Below, one piece after another: positions 25,501 to 37,500 of a stretch of 64,000 nucleotides of DNA. The DNA is from Bicyclus anynana (Eukaryota; Arthropoda; Insecta; Lepidoptera; Nymphalidae): contig NC_069094.1 of assembly GCF_947172395.1 (NCBI RefSeq), positions 6,438,292 to 6,502,291 on the forward strand, read 5' to 3'. The stretch's first letter is position 1, and every line of letters begins with the position of its first letter. The notes below the pieces were generated by a model. It searched no databases. It saw only the letters and a program-made list of their open reading frames with translations, and was not told the DNA's origin. A program made the translations under genes and the position numbers.

Positions 25501-28500
25501 AGTGGCTCTTTATAAATAAATATATAAGTAGACTAACGTATTCGCCGTCAAATACAAATAGATTCCTTAGTTAAACTTGGTACGAGAAACGTGTCAACGC
25601 GACCTAAACCAATTTGGAATAACATGATCTGGAATTCAAAGAGTAGGTTTATAAGAATTCTGCGAACTGGCAAGATGTTTACTATCATCAATGGCTTCAA
25701 TTACTGTCACGTGGTCCATTTAGTTTGAAATATTTATCAGAATCTTATGTATAAAAAAATATACTTTTGGCATATTTTTGGCCTCCGTGGCGCAGTAGTA
25801 TGCACGATGGATTTTGTTCAGTATTTCAGAACTGAATTATAATAATATGTTTTATCTGTTTCCGAACGACGCATTGGCTGTCTCGTTCTCGCAAACACTT
25901 GGTCTCTCTTTCTCTCCTCTAGATGGCGATTAAAAACACATCATAAAAAGTGCTCTCGAGTTTTATTTAAAAAAATAGTATACATAGTGAACCAGTTACC
26001 TTATAACATGCCTTACAACATATCAAACAAAATAAGTAAAGTAAAAATGAAATCTACATCAGTTTTACAAGACGAAGGTCCTGGGTATGATCCCCAGCTG
26101 GGCCGATTTAGGTCTTCTTAATTAGTCAAGGTCTGGCTTATGGGAGGCTTCGGCTGTGGCTAGTTACCACCTTACCGGCAAAGACGTACCGAAAAACGAT
26201 TTAGCGTTCCGGTAGGTACGATGTCGTGTTGAAACCGAAAGGGGTGTGGATTTCATCCTACTTCTAACAAGTTAGCCCGCTTCCATCTAGAGAAGATCAC
26301 TTACCATTAGGTGAGAATGTAGTCAAGGGCTAACTTGTAGATAAAAAAAAATATACATAATTACGAGTATATATAACCTGGAGGAGCCGTGATAGCCCAG
26401 TGGATATGACATCTGCCTCCGATTCCGGAGGGTGTGGGTTCGAATCCGGTCCGGGGCATGTATTTCCAACTTTTCAGTTGTGTGCATTTTAAGTAATTAA
26501 ATATCACGTGTCTCAAACTGTGAAGGAAAACATCGTGAAGAAACCTGCATACCAGATAATTTTCTTTATTCTCTGCGTGTGTGAAGTCTGCCAATCCGTA
26601 TTGGGCCAGCGTGGTGGACTATTGGCCTAACCCGTCTCATTCAAAGAGGAGGCTCGAGCTCAGAAGTGAGTCGAATATGGGTCGATAACGATAACCTGGA
26701 GTAGAATATTGTAACATACTCTACTCGACGTTATACAAGAAAGCTATTAACCTGATTAGTAATTATGAAAATATTCTATCAAAATCTAGCTCAAACAAGA
26801 GAACGCTATAGAAAATCTCGTAACGTAAGTGAGCCTAACACATTAAGCCACAGGAGAGCAGTATAGCTCAGATCAAGAGGCACATTCCTCCATTTCAAAC
26901 GAAAAAGGAATCGAGGGAGGTCCTCGCCTCACAAAGGCCACATTAACAGGTTGTTACTACTTACTGTTACACTTAAAAAGCTCTTGAAAGCACTGAAGCT
27001 TATTGCCCGACGCATTTAGAAATGGAGTGTCTTCTTTATAAGATTACGTTTGTTAGGTTCTATCGATCTATATCTGTCTGTAGTTCTTCGTCCAGTATAC
27101 GTTTTCTATCTCAAATTAGGTACGAGTATATTATTTAGAGCGTATGTTGGTGAATTTAATTTAAAGTTTACATTTTTCTTGTAAACTATAAATTAAATGC
27201 ACCAGACCAATACCATAGTGGCACAGCGGTATGCGCGGTGGATTTACAAGACGGAGGTTCTGGGTTCGATCCCCGGGTGGGCCGATTTTCTTAATTGGTC
27301 CAGGTCTAGCTGGTGGGAGGCTTCGGCCGTAGCTACTCCCATGATATGCGGGCGACAGGAGGAAAGACTGCGTGGGTGTGAAATCGTCGGGGAATCGGTG
27401 TGTACGGGGAAGTGAGGTGCATAAGTCGTGGGTTTTTTATTCATCACGCCCCTCGGCCCGCGCCAACCACTGGGAGTGTTACGAACGAAATTGCCAAGCT
27501 ATAGATCATCAGATGGTGCCACTGTATTAAGCTAATCTAAAGCTATATAATTCTACATATAATTTTACTAGCCGACGCCGCGCTTTCTCTTCTCGTGAGA
27601 TAAAATAACATTCACAAATAACGTGGCTTTCTAGTGGTAGAAGAATTTTCAAAATCGATTCAGTAGATCCAGAAATTACCCCCTACAGCACCACAAACTT
27701 TACCTCTTTATAATAATAATTTAGTAATATATTTATTAATTAATTAATAGGTATTATTAATTATTTTATTAATTAATAGGTATAATAGTATAAATTAACA
27801 GCGGTACAGATTAAGTTTATCTATACTTTTACACTAATATACTAATATTATAAAGCTGAAGAGTTTGTATGTTTGTTTGATTGAACGCGCTAATTGCTGG
27901 AACTACTGGTCCGATTTGATAAATTCTTTCAGTGTTAAATAGCCCATTTATCGAGGAAGGCTATAGGCAATATATTATCCCCATATTCCTACGGGCACAG
28001 GAACTACGCGGATGAAACCGCGTGGCGTCTACTAGTAAAATTATATACAGCACTGCGTTTGATTGGTACATGCAATCAAAAGTTTTTAACTATACATCTT
28101 ACAGCTGAATGTTGATTAAGCTCAACAGTTTCCTACCGTCCCGACGGGATATTTTCAACTTCAGAAAGTAATCCAACTTGTTCATAAATAGCCTTTTGAT
28201 CTTAAACCTCTCGATAACTATTTACTCGGCGAGGTTCTTAAGTCTCGACAGCTCAATTTCTTAGCAGGTACTAATCTACTGAAAAGAGGTTGGTCGTGGT
28301 CGTGGAAAACTGGTACTACTCGTCGTACATACTTCTCTTACGAGACTCTTTGGGAATTAATGTTAATAAAAGCTACTTCATCATCATCAACCCATATTCG
28401 GCTCACTGCTGAACTCGAGTCTCCTCTCAGAATGAGAGGGGTTAGGCCTTAGTCCACTACGCTGGCCCAATGTGGATAGGCAGACTTCACGTACGTAGAG

Positions 28501-31500
28501 AATGAAGTAAATTCTCTGGTATGCAGGTTTCCTCATGATGTTTTTCCTTTACCGTTTGAGACACGTGATATTTAATTTCTTAAAATGCACACAACTGAAA
28601 AGTTGGAGGTACATGCCCCGTACCGGATTCGAACCCACAGCCTCCGGAATCGGAGGCAGAGGTCATATCCACTGGGCTATCACGGCTCTACTGGGCTATC
28701 ACGGCTATCCTTAAAAAAATTATATTAGTTGATATTTTTTAGAAGAAGCAAGATTACATCTGTACACATAATATTTTTTATAGAAAAAGCTGCTCAAAAT
28801 TAGATACAAATTAAATTTATGAAAACAGTTCTTGGTATAGTTTCCCTTTATTAGATTTATTTATTTAAAGGTTACCTAGTACCTAGGTACACAATATATT
28901 TTTTTTAATTCCTTACAAGTTAGCCCTTGACTACAATCTCACCTGGTGGTAAGTGATGATGCAGTCCAAGATGGAAGCGGGCTAACTTGTTAGGAGGAGG
29001 ATGAAAATCCACACACCTTTCGGCTTCTACACGACATTGTACCAGAACACTAAATCGCTTGGCGGTACGTCTTTGCCGGTAGGGTGGCAACTAGCAACGG
29101 CCGAAGCCTCCCACAAGCCAGACTTGGACCAATTAAGAAAATCCAGCCGGGGACCCAGGACCTCTGTTTTGTAAATCCACCGCGCATACCACTGCGCCAT
29201 GGAGGCCGTTAAAATATAAATAAAATAAATATAATAAATCAGCAGTTCTGTGCTTAAATCGACCATGTAAATGGACGGATAGAAAGACGATATTAAACAA
29301 TTGTTCAGAGACAGAAATAGCCCGCCTTATCTTTTATTGTCGACGGAATTTTCCAATATTTTTTCTCCAAACAAACAATTTCATCGCCGTTTAGTAATAC
29401 CTTAGTAGCTATATATGGGGCATAGGCATTCGTTTTTTTTTTACAGGTTTTTAAGCAAACTGCCAGGGATGTGGATTATCTATCTAAGCCAAGTCGCTAT
29501 TACACTTAATTCGGTAATTTAAGCCAGTAGAGACCTCTATCTATATCTGAAACTACAAATCCGACAGTATCCATATATGAAACCTCCAATGAAACTCTTG
29601 AAGCGATATATTAAAGAGAAAAGTCGCGTTTATTTTTTTGATTCATCTAAAACAATTACTGTATATATACATTATACAATATTGATTATAGGCTCAGCTA
29701 TAAATATTAATGAGTATTTACTTCAGGGCCCATATGGGTGACCTATAGACTTCTAATAACAATACTATTTGTATTTGTATGCGTGGTTTCTTGGTAAAAT
29801 AGCTTATTATTTTCTTCCAAAATTCTAAATAAATCATAAATATACTCGTTCTTTAGCTACATATATTTTGCTACAGCAAATTTATCGTATATGCTTAATT
29901 GTCCGATTTTTTTTTTGTTTGGTAATTTTATTCTGGTATATCATCTTTATTTTCATTTTATTGATCTACAGAAGAGACAAGTAAAGAGATGGTCCCTGAT
30001 ATGAAGTCTGAGCACATGGAGTACCACAGGCTTGGTGAGTTAACGAAAAGATAATTGTGATTGGTGGTTTGTCATATGATATACTAGAGTACACCCACGA
30101 CTTCGTCCGCGTGAAATTCAGTTTTTCACGAATAGGCTAGTTGACACTTTTTTTTTGTTTTTTATCTAGATTGAAAAAAAAAATGTATGGAACTGAAGTG
30201 TGCCATTATTATAAAAACTTGTACACTTATCGAGATTTCTAAATGATATATTAGTGAAACTTGCATCAATATCCGTTCACTAGTTTTTGAGTTTATCGCA
30301 AATAGACAGTCGCAACGGACCACTTTGTCATATAATAATGTAGAGATGCAAAATATTTTAGTCTGTTACTCACGTTTTAAGGGAATCCTCGGAGACTAGT
30401 AAAAACTTTGTAACGAGTTAAAAAGTTAAAAGTTCGTTTCTTGTAATTTCAACGACTGTAGACAACCTGTACATATTAAAGAACAAATATAATTAATTAT
30501 GTACGACAATTAAACTTGAGATCTTTGGATGAGTTTACGGTATTAAACATTTTATTAAAAATGCTTTAAAATCTTTTAAAATATTTAGTTAAAAGTGATA
30601 AACCATTTATTATTTTTTTATTGTTCATCGTAAGTTTAATCTGGTAGTATCAATGAATATTTTATTTCATTCATTTATTTCACAGAATTTAGCATTATTT
30701 TTGTTCTATCATTATCAATGAATATTTTATTTCATTCATTTATTTCACTGTTTTTATTACAATTTTGTATTTTTAACCAACTTTAAAAAAAAGGCAGAGG
30801 TTCTCAATTCGACTCATATCTTTTTTTCAAATTTCAATAACACTTACGAAAATATTATGATAAACTGTAAATATATACAAGCATTTAAAAAAAAATGCTT
30901 TAAAAAAAAATTTAGATGATATCAAGACTGTACCATATTTTCTATCATCTACCATATTATATTCATTGCAAATATTATATTATACGCTAATAAAAAGAAT
31001 TTCTGTAATATCAGCCTATTTTAACTAAAAAAAAAGAGGGGATATGAAGCTAGTATCCGCTAGAATTTCTGTACTGAGAACGAAAATGGAAGCACGTAAA
31101 TACATAATTGTGATTCGTAACTACCTGTCTACGGTGCTACGGCGTAGCACGTAGCACTCAGTGTAGCACATTTACGGTCAACGCATTACCAAGCTAGGAC
31201 TATTAGAGACAATGTTGTCTTGTTGCACACCTTCTAACATTTAATGCTTTCAGTTTAGGCTCCTGCTTTTCAGTGCTTAGATTAGATTCCGCGCCACGAA
31301 AGAAGTCCCACGGCTAAAACCTGAACTAAAATTGACAGCGCCTTACACAAATGGCAATAAAGCCGTCATTACCAAATGACAATAGCACCATTAAGACTTG
31401 TTTCGTGGCGTGGAGTAATAGTCAGTAATGATATTAATAAATAATTAAAAATCTAATTTAATTAAATTAGAAACCTCAAGTTTTTAGCTAGAATGTTATA

Positions 31501-34500
31501 TTTTATAAATTCATGCAGCTTATATCGGATTAGTTTATCGAAACTTCTTTTTATAATATAAATTACCATCATAACTAGTCCGTTTGGCCAAAAGCTCTAC
31601 AAATACAACGCTATAGAAAGGTACGTCAAATTTATAACACATTTTTACGTCGGAGTTGAAAACTCCAAACAAACTAGGTTCGTTCTATAAGCCGAGTCAG
31701 CGGGAATAAAAACACAACTGCCTTTTTCACCAGAATTATCGCATATAATCTATTGTATTTATAATACATAAGAATAATCAATGATAATACATGGGTATTT
31801 ATGCACTTTTACATATAATTATTGACTTTTTCCTCACACCGATCTCTCTTTTGTCCTCTCTGTACCATATATCCTTTCCCTCCAACTCATCGACCCACTA
31901 CGTCACTCTCTCTGCTCTGATTGGTCAATGTTTCTCTGCGTCGACGCTATTGGCTGATTACAGTAAACTTACGTCTAAAAATCTAACAAATCACATTTAA
32001 ATAGTTGAAAGAGAATAGCTTAATTAATTTATCTGCTTCCAAATTTACGGAGTATCGACTATGGGATTTGTGGCCATCTTTAACAGAACCTAACAGCTCG
32101 GCCATCCTACCTTAAGCGAGTCCCATCGCTTTTACATCAATTTAATACATTAATTATTATTATTCTGAATACATGTTTTCTCTATACTAAATTATCTATC
32201 GTGTTAACATAAACTAGACTTTAATAAGCTAATTAGCTAATTAATCCATAACTTTATTATTATGATTACCAAAGTACTTATACAATTTTCTTTGGATAAT
32301 AAATCATACTACATTATAATATATGTAAAAAAAAAACAATATACAAGTAAATAAGTCTGAATATTGTTCGCACTGTTATGGGGTTAATTGAAAGCCCCTT
32401 TTTAAAAAAAAGATATTTAATTGCTACAAAATAAAATACACATTTATACTGTAATATTAATTAGTTAATTAAGACAATGTGTCTATTGAGTTCCGCGGCT
32501 AAGTAACGACTGAATGGGTATCTAAGCCCGGTAGCTTTAAATACCAATAATTATGATACAATAGCTTATTTATTGCTTACTTATTAACATGGGGTACTAT
32601 GGTTAGGTATAACACCTCCCCCTTTTGTATAAACTTCGGGAATTTTGGAAACGAAGTTTATATTAAAATCTCAAATTTAAATATTAATTTTAACCTTAGG
32701 GTAAGAGTCATCTGGTTCGATTTCATGTTCGTCGTTTGTATTAATTTTATCTAATTTTGTTACAACATTCATATTCCGATTAATATTTTTGTTCTTAATG
32801 TAATATATTACTTTAGTGCTATAATATAATATTAATATAATTAAAATTATTAACATAGTTATTGTTATATAAGAATAATGTGTCCCATATTTTATAATGT
32901 GTGGGATTTCGTCCAATTTTGTATCTAAGAGGTTTTTATTTAAAGTATCTTTCTGAAATTTTAAGTCTTCTAAATTTATTCTTTCTAATGCAATAGGGGA
33001 CGCATCTCCTTTTACAATGTTTAATTTGGCTTGATTACAACATGAATCATTGATGATATTGAAGTCGGGAATAATTAACGGTATGGTGATATTTTTATTC
33101 ACCTTACTTGTTAGAATAGTATTCCTGTTGTAGCCAATGCAGGATTCTGGTAGAGTTAGTATACCTGTTCCAAATATTACAATTTCATTTAATTTCTGCT
33201 TTGAACATTCAATAATTATTTTACTGTTTTCTGATTGAACAAATATCCAGTCATTATATTTTAATTTATACCATATATTTACCTTTCCATAAATAAATTT
33301 AGTTGTACATTGATCAGGCATTTTCTTAATAATTTTTGACAATAATTCGCTTTCACAAATAGGTTTAGCATCAGAAGCATATACATTTGAGATTTCACAT
33401 GTAAAATGCTTATCATTAATTTTTATACAATCATTTAAACTATCCAGATTAAAATAATAGTTTTTATCTATAGTAATAGCAATGTATTTACTATTTGGAA
33501 TAATTAAACTGAATGATTCAGGCTTTTCTATATTATGGGGTGTTGGCAATGGTATAGTATGATAAAGTGTATACAATTTATTCGAAATTAATGGAATTTC
33601 TAAAACGAATATTATCCTAGAATTTATGACATATGAAAACACTTTAGATATCTCGATAATAGTATGCATCAAATTTATTTCAAGAGGAACTGGTAATTCT
33701 AGATCCTGTGGTAAGTGTTGGATGCTATCAACAAGTTCACTTTGTAGTTGTGTAGGGGTGATGACTGCAGGGTGCAGTTTATTTAAGCTGCTAAACATAA
33801 TGGCATTAATTATATCATCTAGTTGGAATGACAGTGTCATCAAAGATATGTCTAAACAACTAAATATATCATTAATATTTAACTGTAATTGTATTCTGTC
33901 ATTGAAAATGGTCAAATTTTTTACAGTTGCAAAAAATTTATTTATTGCATCATTTAATTTTAATTCGTTTGACTGAATTTTGAGTACGGTTTCATTAAAA
34001 CGGTTTATTATAGAATTTGTCACTAAAATATTTTCTGTAATTAATGATGATAGTTTCTTTTCATTGTTTAATATAGATTCAATAGCTTGGTTAAAGATAA
34101 TACCATCGTTTTCGTCTAAATTTCCAAAAATATGTTTTATTACAGAACCTATACCAGAAAACCAAGCACTACGTTTGTTTTTGTTATTAGTTAAATGAGA
34201 AATAGCAGAAAATTGTTTTACGATGTCATTATAGCGAAGTGTTAAAGGTTCAAAAATATCATAACATTCAGGGCTAACTGGGGTTTTCTCACAAGTGTCT
34301 TTTACATAATTTAGTACAGAGTTGATAATTTCAATATGAGGCTTAATATAAGATATATCTAATGGAATAATAACGTTAAGATGACCCTTATTAATTTTTA
34401 CATTTCCTATGTTATCGAAGTAAATACCCGGACTTGCGGAAATTCGTTGGATGAAGTCCTCGTGATGGGCAGTAACACTGAAAATAGTGTAGTATGTTAG

Positions 34501-37500
34501 TTTTATATGTTTACTAAGCTTACTTAATAAATGTTTTAACGATAAAATTAAAATTAACTTATAATAATAATAGTAAAAAGTAATGTTATAATAGTAAAAA
34601 GTAATGTAATAATAGTAAAAAAAATTAACCTTAATAATAATTAATAATTAATGTAACCCTAGTGTTTTTAATTTTGGGTGTTAGTTGTGTTTGCTAATTT
34701 TATTTGGTCATAATGGTGTGTCACATGACGCCTGTTAATTAATAAAGATAATGTATTATTGCCTAAAATTTTAACGACCTTATAGGGACCTTTCCAAAGT
34801 GGAGATAAGGCCTTTCGTAATCTTAAATGGTTCTTTAAATAAACATAATCGCCAATTTTATATTGCCTCGGTTTACTACGAGAATCATAATAGTTTTTTG
34901 AAATAGTTTTCGAATTTCGAATGTTCTGTGTGGCTTTTTCTAAGGAAAATCGGAGTCGGTTTTGTAACATTTTTACATACTCAGGATACGTTGCTCCTGA
35001 CGACTCATCGTAAATAGAATTTGGAATAAATGGTTTATGGCCGTATAATAATTCAAACGGCGTATAATGCGTTGTGCAATGCACAGAAGTGTTATACGCT
35101 AGCATGGCAGTATAGACATACCGGGGCCAATCTGTCTGTTCATTGTTTACAAATGATTTCAGATATTCTTTTAAAGTGGAATGGCTCCTTTCTAATGCTC
35201 CTTGAGTTTGGGGATGGTATGGTGACGACCAAAGTTGTTTTATTTTTAAAAATTCACAAGTCTTCTTAAATAGGTCTGAGGTGAAATTTGTGCCTTGATC
35301 TGTTAGGATCATTTTTGGTATACCAAACATAGAAATGAAATGAAGAAGACAATCACTTGTTTCTTCTGCAGTTGTGCTTCGGATAGGATAGGCTACTGAA
35401 AATTTGGTCAGATCATCTTGAAGAGTGAGAATATATTTCAATTTCGCAGTGCCTGACTCGGGGAGTGGACCAACAATGTCTAGACTAAGACGTTGCCAGG
35501 GTGCAGTGGACGTGCTGGTAATCTGCATAGGAGCTCTATTTGTTTTTCGCAATGCTTTATTTTCTTGGCAAGATCTGCATGCCTTTACATAAGTTTCGAC
35601 ATCCTTACGCATACCTTTCCAATAGTAAAGATCCTTAATTCTATTGTACATCCTAACTGAACCGAGATGTCCAGCGACAGGAATATCATGGTGTTCTCTT
35701 AATATTTTCTTTATTTCGGTAGGAGAAGGGTATATTATATTATTATGGTATATGTGAACTTTGATACCAGTATTATGGAAAAGATATAGAAGAATGTTGT
35801 ATAATTTAGTGAAAGAATGTTTATCGAAAGGGTTCTTAAAATCTGTAATACCTATCTCATCTACATTTCCAAATATTAATAATCTATTTCTTAGATGTTT
35901 CAGAGTATTAAATAATTCAGAATAAGGTGATTCGTCAAAATGATGAACCTTTGTAAAAAGAAGAAAATAAGATTTATTGTTTAATTCTATTGCATAATAC
36001 GAATGTAATTGTTTTTCTGCTTGTACAATTTCCTCGGAATTCTCTACATTGCCCAATATTTCTTCTATGTAGGGGTTTGATTCGTCTAGATCTAATGACG
36101 TAGGTATAACTATTACCTTTTTAGAAGATTTCATGAGACTTTCATTATGTTCTATAATTTGTGTATCAAAACTTTTATTTTTATCAGAAGCAGTTTTTAG
36201 AAATGTGGAATAATCATCAGCATTTGGACTAAGGTCGATAGGTTCAGGATCTGGTGAACCGATGAGATCTTGAGATGGTGATCTAACAGGGTTTTCTATA
36301 GATGGTGATCTAACAGGGTTTTCTATTGGTAAGCCTACATTTTCTTGTGCAGTTAAATCTATATCAGGTAAGTTTTCAGGGACAGGTAAGGGTGATTCTT
36401 CTCCTATTTGTATGTTTGAAGGTGGAATATTGATTTGATCTTCTGTGTCGGAAAGAACTTCGTCTAAATGGAAAGATGGTGGAGATAGTAGGAGTTCTCC
36501 TAAATCTCTATCGAGGTTTTGATTTTCTACTTCAGGTGGAGAATTTGAATTTGTGGCATCAGGATTTACTGTAAGCGAATTTACGGGGTATCTGGAAAGT
36601 GCATCAGCATTAGCATTTACCTTTCCCTTTTTATATTTTATGTTATAATTGTATTCCTCCAATTTCAGTCTCCATCTTACAAGACGGGAACCTGGATCCT
36701 TACAATTAAATAACCATTGAAGCGGTTTGTGGTCCGTTACGATAGTAAACGTTCTACCATAGATATAGGGTCTGAATAATTTTGTGCCAAATATTATTGC
36801 AAGACATTCTTTTTCAGTAGTACTGTAATTAAGTTCGGCTTTATTAAGTGTACGTGAGCCAAACGCTATGGGACGATCTTTACCAATTTCTCCTTGAGAC
36901 AAAATAGCAGAAATTGCGTAATTGGAAGCATCGCATGTAAGAATAAACGGTTTTGTAAAATCTGGGTACATAAGTATTGGAGCAGTTAATAACTTATTTT
37001 TTAAGGTTTCAAAAGCGAGCTGTTGTTCATTATTCCAATTAAATGTGGAATTCTTTTTTAAGAGAGAGGTTAGAGGTTTTGCGAGCATAGAGAAATTTGG
37101 AATGAATCTACGATAATAGGAGATTAGACCTAAAAATGATTTTACGTCTTTTGGGGTATTTGGAATAGGGAACTTTTCTACTGCTTTAACTTTTTCAGGA
37201 TTCGGTTTGACTCCTTCACCTGTAATTATGTGGCCTAAATAGTTTACTTCTTTTCTTAAGAACTCACATTTGTCAGGTTGTAATTTCAAATTAAACTGTC
37301 TCAACCTGTCAAATACCTTTTGTAGTTTTTGTATATGAGAATTTAAATCAAATGAATATATAACTATGTCATCTAAATAAACATAACAGTGTATACCTTG
37401 TAAGCCAGATAATACAGTGTTCATTAGTCTCTGAAATGTTGCTGGGGCGTTTTTTTAAACCAAAGGGCATACGTTTAAACTGGAAGTGACCTTCTGGAAC

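Noticed and set aside
26394..26470. tRNA gene candidates at SINE heads
   Set aside because: Box A and B are present, but the cloverleaf arms do not pair well and each is followed by a shared SINE body. They are tRNA-derived, not tRNA genes.
31791..32000. 69-codon ORF repeated almost identically at 46761-46970
   Set aside because: It is inside the two outer LTRs. The duplication reflects the LTR pair, not a gene family.
37441..37460. Second programmed frameshift in pol at the A7 run
   Set aside because: The change needed is not a -1 shift, and this place in reverse transcriptase is not a known recoding site. A point mutation or sequencing error is simpler.
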